The notes under the pieces are model-generated. The model was not told the DNA's origin and did no database searches. It worked only from the letters and a program-made list of their open reading frames with translations. Both the position numbers and the translations under genes were made by a program. A stretch of DNA of 9,334 bases, from assembly GCF_002293435.1 (NCBI RefSeq), contig NZ_DBDF01000108.1, positions 1 through 9,334 of the forward strand, given 5' to 3'. This DNA is from Bacteroides sp. UBA939 (GTDB taxonomy: Bacteria; Bacteroidota; Bacteroidia; Bacteroidales; Bacteroidaceae). Below are positions 1-6,330 of the stretch, piece by piece. Each line of letters opens with the position of its first letter. Position 1 is the first letter of the stretch.

Positions 1-116
1 TGGGAGGGAGAATTCGTCTCGTGGGACGGGAAAATTCGTCTCGTGAGATGAATGCATCCGTCTCACGAGACGAAATTTTCCATCCCACGGGACGAAAGAG
101 ACCGTCCCACAGGAGC
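1..116. repeat. 22-bp-period array of palindromic 14-mers
   Basis: Five 14-base units begin at 15, 37, 59, 81 and 103, exactly 22 bases apart: CGTCTCGTGGGACG, CGTCTCGTGAGATG, CGTCTCACGAGACG, CATCCCACGGGACG, and a degenerate CGTCCCACAGGAGC. Each of the first four is close to self-palindromic (six-base half sites around a two-base GT or AC centre). The 8-base linkers differ in sequence (29-36, 51-58, 73-80, 95-102). The first bases of the window (TGGGAG) look like the tail of a further unit, so the array probably continues to the left. No protein is encoded. I infer a REP-like intergenic repeat or a multi-site binding array, and cannot name a family. Confidence 0.8.
13..96. repeat. Long inverted repeat, 38-bp arms and 8-base loop
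   Basis: Bases 13-50 pair with 59-96 around the loop 51-58. Pairing base by base gives 33 Watson-Crick pairs, 3 G-T pairs (19/90, 30/79, 49/60) and 2 mismatches (27/82, 34/75). It arises because the first two units of the array lie in one orientation and the next two in the other. As DNA it could extrude a cruciform. As RNA from either strand it would form a very stable rod, or alternatively several small hairpins. It lies about 240-320 bases beyond the end of the DUF3823 gene, so it could end or protect the operon transcript. Confidence 0.8.
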
Positions 117-154
117 TATGAATGTATTTGCCGAAAGGGTTCTTACCAATAGAA

Positions 155-194
155 GAAGGTCTCCTCCCTCTGCAAGAGAGGAAGGAGACACTTC
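155..194 (-). terminator. Strong stem-loop, candidate terminator or 3'-end stabiliser
   Basis: GTCTCCTCCCTCT (159-171) pairs with AGAGGAAGGAGAC (177-189) around the loop GCAAG. There are 12 Watson-Crick pairs and one C/A opposition (166/182), which becomes a G-U wobble in minus-strand RNA. Beyond a bulged A190, GAAG (155-158) pairs with CTTC (191-194). CAATAG (147-152) and CTATTG (203-208) could close it further. The site is about 140 bases past the DUF3823 stop on the minus strand. There is no clean U-run on either side; minus-strand RNA continues with a pyrimidine-rich stretch. Terminator function is therefore inferred; the hairpin itself is plain. Confidence 0.45.
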
Positions 195-225
195 GAGAAA
201 ACCTATTGAAAACTATCGATTTTAA

Positions 226-247
226 CCTGTATTATTCATACTTCAGG
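226..247. repeat. CCTGTATTATTCAT repeat, copy 1
   Basis: This 22-base copy begins CCTGTATTATTCAT and ends ACTTCAGG. It is identical to the copy at 311-332 and shares its first 14 bases with the copy at 282-300. Read on the minus strand it contains GTAT and ATAC, which can pair, flanked by CCT and AGG, giving a small weak hairpin. Three copies within 110 bases of non-coding sequence suggest a dispersed intergenic repeat rather than chance. I cannot name its family. Confidence 0.75.
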
Positions 248-280
248 AGCTAAAGGAGTTATCAGCAACAAGTTGGCTTA

Positions 281-301
281 GCCTGTATTATTCATGCAGG
301 C
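281..301. repeat. CCTGTATTATTCAT repeat, copy 2 (variant end)
   Basis: This copy has the same 14-base core, but its right end is GCAGGC instead of ACTTCAGG. The flanks GCCTG and CAGGC form a perfect 5-bp stem around an 11-base loop. The right half differs from the other copies while the CAGG end that pairs with CCTG is kept. This hints that the end-to-end pairing matters. Confidence 0.7.
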
Positions 302-310
302 AATAGTCTG

Positions 311-332
311 CCTGTATTATTCATACTTCAGG
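311..332. repeat. CCTGTATTATTCAT repeat, copy 3, abutting a stop codon
   Basis: This copy is identical over 22 bases to the one at 226-247. Its last base (332) directly adjoins the TAG stop codon of the DUF3823 gene (335-333, minus strand), so the transcript passes into the repeat with no spacer. It may be part of the 3' end of the operon mRNA. The stem is too weak for it to be a convincing intrinsic terminator. Confidence 0.75.
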
Positions 333-1079
333 CTATAACAGTACTTCAAAAACCGAAGAATAATTATACTTAGCCTGTATGCCTTCACCTAAGTTTTTAG
401 GCAAAGCACCGATACGGAAGAAGTACTTCTGCCCGGCTTTCAGCTTCTTACCTTCATCAGAATTCAAATCCAAAATCAATGTAAAAACCTTAGTTGCATT
501 CAGACTATTATTCTCGAAGTTGATGTCATCTCCTTCAATATTGGCCTCCACACGCGCCAGATTGAAAGAGTTAGATGGATTCTTATCCGACTGGGCAAAC
601 AAAGCGATTTTCTCCACCTTGCCGGTATTGTGCCCGTACTGTAACTTGAAAGTGGCCGTAATGGCATTATTCCCTTTCTCCACAGACGCCTCTTTGATAC
701 GGATATTTGGAACCACCCTAAAATCGAGCTTATTCTCCCCTTTACGAAACTGATGGCCTTTGATGGTATCTAACTTCACAAAGTTCCCATTGTTCATAAT
801 CACATCATAAGTACCGGAGAAAACAAGATTATTCCTGTATTCTCCACTCAACATGAGCTTCCATTGCTGCACTTTGCGAATAGCATAACCGTACTCTATG
901 ACTTGCACAGAAGCTGCATCACCGCTCGTACCAATCTCTTGCTGAATCAGTTCGTCTGTCTCCGCATCGATAACCGCACCATATACCTGTGCATCCGGCC
1001 CATCAAAATTATCCAGTTCACAGCTTATCATCATACATGCTGCACTGATTCCTGCTATTATATATTTTATTTTTCCCAT
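333..1079 (-). CDS. DUF3823-type surface lipoprotein of a PUL
   Basis: This 248-residue protein is the last gene of the operon and follows susD by 20 bases. The N-terminus (GKIKYIIAGISAACMMISC) is a lipoprotein signal: a short hydrophobic stretch and a lipobox M-I-S-C, with Cys20 as the likely lipidated residue. The mature part starts ELDNFDGPDA and continues with an N-terminal beta-rich domain (about 23-127, ending FRVVPNIRIK) and a second domain (about 130-248, with KKLKAGQKYFFRIGA near its end). This pattern is what I recognise as DUF3823, a family usually encoded next to SusD-like proteins. The likely role, inferred from position and the lipid anchor, is surface glycan binding or support of the SusCD complex. 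No catalytic motif is seen. The start is the only sensible one, as the signal peptide begins directly at it. Confidence 0.8.
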   Translation of the reverse strand: MGKIKYIIAGISAACMMISCELDNFDGPDAQVYGAVIDAETDELIQQEIGTSGDAASVQVIEYGYAIRKVQQWKLMLSGEYRNNLVFSGTYDVIMNNGNFVKLDTIKGHQFRKGENKLDFRVVPNIRIKEASVEKGNNAITATFKLQYGHNTGKVEKIALFAQSDKNPSNSFNLARVEANIEGDDINFENNSLNATKVFTLILDLNSDEGKKLKAGQKYFFRIGALPKNLGEGIQAKYNYSSVFEVLL

Positions 1080-1099
1080 ATTCTGTACTAATTAAAAAG

Positions 1100-3031
1100 T
1101 TAAGGATTCTGAATCATTTGATTAATGGCGTTGCGCGGCACATCTTCATAATATTCAGAGATAGAATAAGTGTTAGGACCATTCAAACTTGCGCCCATGG
1201 TTGTTTTACGCACAAAAATCAAGGAAGGGGTTTCATCGCGCAAGTCCAACATCGGGACCAAAATATCATGAGAGAAGTTGTTCATCAATGTATGTACCAC
1301 TCTCCAACGGCGCAAGTCCCAAATGCGGATATTCTCAAAGGCAAGCTCCACGAAGCGTTCGTTTCTCACATTCTCTCTTGTCAGTTCAATTTCATTGGTG
1401 TGAGCGGCCCGCTTACGAATATCGTTCAAAGCCTTTTCAGCCAACGTTTTATCGCCCAGCTCACTTTCGCATACGGCTTCTGCATAGTTCAACAGTACTT
1501 CTCCATAACGGAACACAATGTAGTCCAATGTCGTTCTATGATATTGCGCAGGCATACTTTCGCTGATCATCTTTCTCATAAGGAAGCCCGACATGGAATG
1601 TGTTCCATCACCCGGCCAGAAAGCGGATACCTGATGTTTCTCACCCCCCAGAGAATAATATGTTTTACCATCTTTCCCGGTCACTGTGGTCGGTACGCGA
1701 TACAACTCAGTTCCATCGGGTTGAATCACCCCACCCTGCATCACGATTTTAGTCCCTTTCCATTCTGTACCGGGAAGAATGATAGAAGCCCATAAACGCG
1801 CATCCTTTGCCTTCTTCGCATCACCATAGGCTACTCCGTTAAACAAATCATAAGGAGTATCCTGGCTTACTTTGATATAGTCATTGTAGCCATTATCAAA
1901 ACCGGCATTAGAATAATTATCACTGATGCGCGTCTTGACCTTTGCATCCGAACGGACACCCGGAAGATCCGTATAGTCTTCATAAGCATCTACCAAATTA
2001 AGCGCAGGAGACATCTTACCTTGTCCCTGTGTTTGATAAGGTTCGATAAAGTAATTCAGGCTACTGGCAAATCCAGACCCTTCCTTTACAATACCTTTAA
2101 TAAAGATAGCCTCTCCGTCTGTTTGATCCGGATTGATAAAAATACTACGATAATTTTCTTCCGCTTCCTTCGGAGTAGCAGGATTGGGCTTATACAGTTG
2201 ATGATTCGATTCGGTCATAATAGCCAGTGAAGCATCGATACAATGCTGGTAGAAGTAAGCCGCATCACTGGACTTCATTCCTGCCAGTCCTTTAGTAACA
2301 GCTTCGCCATCCATTGGAGCCAGTTCGCCGAACTTGGCTATTGACGCAGCATACAAAGCTGCACGTGATTTCAAAGCTAACGCCGCCCATTTAGTTGCCC
2401 GTCTATCCGAGCGCTCTGCCGGAAGTTGTGCCACAGCAAGGTCGCATTGCTGCATGACGTAATCCCAAGTATCATATTCCGTACTGCGCGGAACAACCAA
2501 AGCATCCGGATTGGCCGGATCATACTCCTGTAATTCCTTAATCAAAGGAACTCCACCGAACTTTTCTGCCAAATAGAAATATACATAGGCAGTCATAAAG
2601 GCAGCTTCACCTGCTAACTCTGCTTTTTCACTATCGCGGATATCCAACGTAGGAATAATACTTTTCAGCAAGTTGATGTTGCGAAGCGTCTTATACCCAT
2701 AATTGAAATAATCGGCCCGGATGACGTATCCCGGTGACTGTTCACCCCACTGGCTTTGAACAGCCTCCTCACAGATATTAGCATACCACAACAGACCTAT
2801 ATTCCCTGTCGGGTTATTAAAACCTCCTTCTCCCGTAGTACCCGGCATGAACATATAATCTTCAATGGGCAAATCGCGGTAAATAGTTGCCATAAAAGCC
2901 TTTGCTCCGTTAGGATTGTTAAACAGTTCATTAGGAGTTATCTTGTTGTTAGGCTCAATGTCCAGCAAGTCCGCACATGCTGTAAATACAACCGACAGAC
3001 CGATTATCAAGTAATAATTTATATTTTTCAT
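1100..3031 (-). CDS. SusD/RagB-like nutrient-binding outer-membrane lipoprotein
   Basis: This 643-residue protein is the surface lid of the SusCD importer, which binds the glycan and passes it to SusC. The N-terminus is a lipoprotein signal with F-T-A-C, putting the lipid on Cys19, followed by the family-typical ADLLDIEPNNKITP. Internal helical repeats include AELAGEAAFMTAYVYFYLAE, and KWAALALKSRAALYAASIAK in the middle. The C-terminal half has the hallmark YGEVLLNYAEA (about 509-519) and ERFVELAFENIRIWDLRRW (about 558-576). The final VPRNAINQMIQNP resembles the usual end of SusD proteins. It is somewhat longer than the classic starch SusD (about 550 residues), mainly through loops in the second half. 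It starts 17 bases after the susC stop, so the two are translated from one message. The ligand cannot be read from the sequence. Confidence 0.95.
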   Translation of the reverse strand: MKNINYYLIIGLSVVFTACADLLDIEPNNKITPNELFNNPNGAKAFMATIYRDLPIEDYMFMPGTTGEGGFNNPTGNIGLLWYANICEEAVQSQWGEQSPGYVIRADYFNYGYKTLRNINLLKSIIPTLDIRDSEKAELAGEAAFMTAYVYFYLAEKFGGVPLIKELQEYDPANPDALVVPRSTEYDTWDYVMQQCDLAVAQLPAERSDRRATKWAALALKSRAALYAASIAKFGELAPMDGEAVTKGLAGMKSSDAAYFYQHCIDASLAIMTESNHQLYKPNPATPKEAEENYRSIFINPDQTDGEAIFIKGIVKEGSGFASSLNYFIEPYQTQGQGKMSPALNLVDAYEDYTDLPGVRSDAKVKTRISDNYSNAGFDNGYNDYIKVSQDTPYDLFNGVAYGDAKKAKDARLWASIILPGTEWKGTKIVMQGGVIQPDGTELYRVPTTVTGKDGKTYYSLGGEKHQVSAFWPGDGTHSMSGFLMRKMISESMPAQYHRTTLDYIVFRYGEVLLNYAEAVCESELGDKTLAEKALNDIRKRAAHTNEIELTRENVRNERFVELAFENIRIWDLRRWRVVHTLMNNFSHDILVPMLDLRDETPSLIFVRKTTMGASLNGPNTYSISEYYEDVPRNAINQMIQNP

Positions 3032-3048
3032 CTCAAACGTATTTTATA

Positions 3049-6000
3049 TTAGAAGCTAACATTTACACCAAAGTTGATCGAAGAAGACAAAGGATAGTTC
3101 ATCATACGATTGTCCTGTCCGGCTGTTTTCTCCGGATCCAGTTTCAGATCCTTCTTCAGATAAGAGTCACAGAATGTGAAGATGTTATACGCATTGACAT
3201 AAACACGCAAATGCTGCAAACCTACATAGTTAATCCAACGTTGCGGCAATGTATACCCCACCTCAATACTTTTCAAACGGAGATAGCTACCGTCCACCGT
3301 GTTACGGTCTGTTTCCTGTGCATTGTTGCCCATCGGATTGTAATTGGCTACACGGGCAGCCGGATACTTCCCGGAAATCCATTTACTATTGGCATCGAAA
3401 GGATCCTCCCTGTGCCATCTGTCATACAAATAAGCGGATGAGTTACCTTCCCAGGGAGCATAATTACGCAAGTTATCAGGTATCTGGATTGAATAACATG
3501 CAGCACCCTGGAATAAAGCCATGAAGTCAAACCACTTCCATTCGGCTGTCAACGTGACTCCATAGTTCAGGGCCGGCATGTTCAAACCATAATATTTCGG
3601 TTTCAGGTCATTACCATCAATATAGCCGTCGCCATTTACATCTTCCAGATAATAATCACCCGGCAGAATCATAGTATTACCCCTGTCACCACTTTGTACA
3701 GATGCATTATAAATCTGGTCATAATTATGGAACTGTCCTGCCGTGGTATAACCCCAACCAATACCGTTCCAACGTCCTTCTGTCGCAGCTCTCCAAACAT
3801 CCCAGCTACTTTCATAAGCGCCATGTATCAGGCGTGTCATCTTACTACGGGCAAAGTTGAAGTTGCCCTGTATGCCATACGATACTTCACCAATCTTGTT
3901 TCTGTGCCCTAAAGTGAACTCGATGCCTTCCGTTCGATCGGCATTCAGATTCTCTTCCGGCAGAGAGGCGCCAAATGTATTGGTCAACTGGCTGCCTCTT
4001 GTGGCAAGGAGACCATCTCTTTCACGGCGATATACATCAAATGTAAAATCCAGCAGACCATCCCATAAAGTAATATCTACACCGAGGTCGTACGTGCGTG
4101 TCGTAATCCAGGTAAGATCCTTGTTGATAAGCGCCGGAGTCTGAACACCATTCGTTTGCGTACCATCGACAAACTCATATCCCCTCGATCCCATAGTAAA
4201 ACCTTCCATGAACTGGAACTCATTACCGGCATCAATACCGGTTTCTCCGTACGAGGCTCTCACTTTCAGGTTGCTGACAAAAGGTATATTGTCTTTAATA
4301 AAGGATTCCTCCGACATTCTCCAACCGGCACTCACTACCGGGAAGAATCCCCAACGTTTATCCGGAGCATAACGGTAAGAACCATTGTAACGGAAAGCTC
4401 CTTCCAGCAAATACTTACCTTTATAGTCATAATTCAAGCGTCCCAGATAAGAAATGTTAGCCGTTTCTCTATAACCACCCGAATTCTGAATATTACTTTG
4501 TGACCCCAGATCCAGGATAGGTTTAGAATATATATCATACTCGCGCGTGGCAGATATATTATCATTCCAACCGTAATTCATCTCGTACATACCCATCAGG
4601 GAAATATTATGATCCCGTGCGATTGTGGTACCATAGGATAATTGTGCCTGAATATTAAGGTTATTACCATCATTCATACTCACATATAAGCTACTCGGGT
4701 CGTTGATCGTTTTCGAAACATCGTATGAAGCATTTTGTGAGTTATAACTGTATAACTGATAAAGTTTTCGCTCATGCGACGTACGGCCATCGCTGGCATC
4801 ATAAGAAGTCATCAATTTTGCTTTCAATCCCTCCACCCAGGGAACATCGTAAGTCAAAGTAGCAGACGACTGCAGGCTTCGCCCCCTGCTTGTATTCATA
4901 CCGGTAAGGTCACCGTTCATCCCTGCCACAGGATTATCCAGAAAAGGATATGCAGCATTATAATAGTCGGAATTATTATTAGCATACAACCCGGAGGTAG
5001 GCCTCATCAAAGTAGATTTAAAGAGCAGGTCAAACACTCCCTGAATAGGTGCATTCGTTACGTCATACCTTCCGGACACATTAACTTCTGCCTTGAGGTA
5101 TTTGGATAATTCCGCCGTAAAATTACTACGCATAGTATACCTCTCGTAATTAAAGTCACCTCCTTTGGTCAGGTCACCATCACGGGCATATCCAAAGCTG
5201 GCATAATAAGTCATTTTATCACCACCGCCTTCAACAGAAAGTGTATGTTGCTGACTGCCCGCACTCTTTTTGAACACAGCGCCCAGCCAGTCTGTGCTTT
5301 CGTAGCCAAGACCACCAGCCTTCCACTTGGCAAGTTCTTCAGGCGTAATGTTAGGTCCGGTACCCGCATTCATAGAAAGCTCGTTGGAGATTTCCGCATA
5401 TTGAGCAGCATTCATGACTTCCAACATGGAGGTTGGAAAGATTGCAGTGAATGAACCGTTATAATTGAAGCGGGCTTTTCCTTTTCTCCCTTTCTTTGTA
5501 GTAATAATCACCACACCATTAGCAGCATTCATACCATAGATAGCAGCTGCACCATCCTTCAGGATAGAGATGTTTTCAATGTCTTCCGGATTTATACGCT
5601 GGAATTCAGATCCGCCATCGCCGCTATCGCGAACAACCCCATCAATGACATATAACGGACTGCCAAAGCCACGAATCTGTACCATAGAACTAAAAGAACC
5701 GGGCTGACCGTCTTGCTGACGGACTTGTACACCGGCAATTTTTCCTTGCAAGCTTTGAGCTACGCTGGTGCTCTTGGTTGTCAGAACCTTATCACCACTG
5801 AGGGTAGAAATAGCCCCCGTGAGCGTCTGTTTCTTCTGTGTACCATATCCCACAACCACAATTTCGCCCAAAACAGCTTCATCTTCTTCAAGTACTATTC
5901 TGACGGAGCTTTCACTTCCGACCTTGATTTCCTGTGTTTGGAAACCAACATAAGACACCTGAAGAATAGCGTTCTTCTCAAGATTTTGCAATACAAATTC

Positions 6001-6192
6001 ACCAGATATATCAGCCACGGCATTTTTATTACTGGCTCCTTTCACTACAATTGTTGCACCGACCAACGGATTACCTTCCTGATCAATTACTTGTCCCTTA
6101 AACTGCTCATGTTGTGCATATACCATCGTGGTACACAGCAACATGATACATCCAAACAGAGTACGTGCTAAATGATTTATGTGTTCTATCAT
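3049..6192 (-). CDS. SusC/RagA-like TonB-dependent outer-membrane transporter
   Basis: This 1047-residue protein imports oligosaccharide across the outer membrane using TonB energy. In order it has a signal peptide (1-26, ending MVYA before Gln27) and a carboxypeptidase-regulatory-like beta-sandwich (about 31-103; FKGQVIDQEGNPLVGATIVV). The SusC junction EIVVVGYGTQKKQTLTGAIS follows (110-129). The plug domain contains SLQGKIAGVQV (147-157), PLYVIDGV (179-186) and ILKDGAAAIYGMNAANGVV (210-228). The rest is a beta-barrel ending in SINFGVNVSF with a C-terminal Phe, the outer-membrane assembly signal. Length and layout are standard, with no frameshift or break. No extra N-terminal signalling domain of the sigma/anti-sigma type is seen, so the protein itself gives no sign of ECF-sigma control. 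The start is ATG with the signal peptide directly behind it. Substrate unknown. Confidence 0.96.
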   Translation of the reverse strand: MIEHINHLARTLFGCIMLLCTTMVYAQHEQFKGQVIDQEGNPLVGATIVVKGASNKNAVADISGEFVLQNLEKNAILQVSYVGFQTQEIKVGSESSVRIVLEEDEAVLGEIVVVGYGTQKKQTLTGAISTLSGDKVLTTKSTSVAQSLQGKIAGVQVRQQDGQPGSFSSMVQIRGFGSPLYVIDGVVRDSGDGGSEFQRINPEDIENISILKDGAAAIYGMNAANGVVIITTKKGRKGKARFNYNGSFTAIFPTSMLEVMNAAQYAEISNELSMNAGTGPNITPEELAKWKAGGLGYESTDWLGAVFKKSAGSQQHTLSVEGGGDKMTYYASFGYARDGDLTKGGDFNYERYTMRSNFTAELSKYLKAEVNVSGRYDVTNAPIQGVFDLLFKSTLMRPTSGLYANNNSDYYNAAYPFLDNPVAGMNGDLTGMNTSRGRSLQSSATLTYDVPWVEGLKAKLMTSYDASDGRTSHERKLYQLYSYNSQNASYDVSKTINDPSSLYVSMNDGNNLNIQAQLSYGTTIARDHNISLMGMYEMNYGWNDNISATREYDIYSKPILDLGSQSNIQNSGGYRETANISYLGRLNYDYKGKYLLEGAFRYNGSYRYAPDKRWGFFPVVSAGWRMSEESFIKDNIPFVSNLKVRASYGETGIDAGNEFQFMEGFTMGSRGYEFVDGTQTNGVQTPALINKDLTWITTRTYDLGVDITLWDGLLDFTFDVYRRERDGLLATRGSQLTNTFGASLPEENLNADRTEGIEFTLGHRNKIGEVSYGIQGNFNFARSKMTRLIHGAYESSWDVWRAATEGRWNGIGWGYTTAGQFHNYDQIYNASVQSGDRGNTMILPGDYYLEDVNGDGYIDGNDLKPKYYGLNMPALNYGVTLTAEWKWFDFMALFQGAACYSIQIPDNLRNYAPWEGNSSAYLYDRWHREDPFDANSKWISGKYPAARVANYNPMGNNAQETDRNTVDGSYLRLKSIEVGYTLPQRWINYVGLQHLRVYVNAYNIFTFCDSYLKKDLKLDPEKTAGQDNRMMNYPLSSSINFGVNVSF

Positions 6193-6232
6193 ATTAATAA
6201 AAGATTTTAAATGTTATAATTACATATAGTAG

Positions 6233-6266
6233 ATGTTACGTTTCCACTTCTCCCAGTGGATAACAT
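6233..6266 (-). other. Bulged hairpin between the hydrolase gene and susC
   Basis: On the minus strand ATGTTA-TCCACT pairs with AGTGGA and TAACAT around the loop GGGAGA. This is a 12-bp stem split by a four-base bulge (AACG) on its 3' side. It lies about 65 bases after the hydrolase stop and 40 bases before the susC start. No U-run follows, so full termination is unlikely. A role in mRNA processing or in setting the level of susC relative to the hydrolase is possible but inferred. The rest of the 6193-6330 gap is AT-rich and shows no TAnnTTTG box on the minus strand. Confidence 0.5.
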
Positions 6267-6330
6267 TAAGGGTGTTGTCATTTCATCTCTTCTCTTTTGA
6301 CATAGGCATTTTATTTAATGGTTAACGTTC

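Noticed and set aside
1..116. Possible CRISPR array because of regular repeats
   Set aside because: The unit is 14 bases with 8-base linkers, far shorter than CRISPR repeats and spacers; units are inverted relative to each other and no cas gene is present.
379..753. Plus-strand open frame of 124 codons opposite the DUF3823 gene
   Set aside because: It is fully antisense to a gene with a clear lipoprotein signal and family pattern, and its own translation shows no domain or signal. The other plus-strand frames opposite susD, susC and the hydrolase were rejected for the same reason.
6320..6326. GGTTAAC just after the hydrolase stop, similar to the GGTTA repeats at 9127-9169
   Set aside because: It is a single copy of a short AT-rich motif with no nearby promoter box, so chance is the simpler explanation.
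6193..6330. A separate promoter for susC
   Set aside because: No minus-strand TAnnTTTG box (CAAAnnTA on the plus strand) occurs in this gap, so read-through from the hydrolase promoter is favoured.
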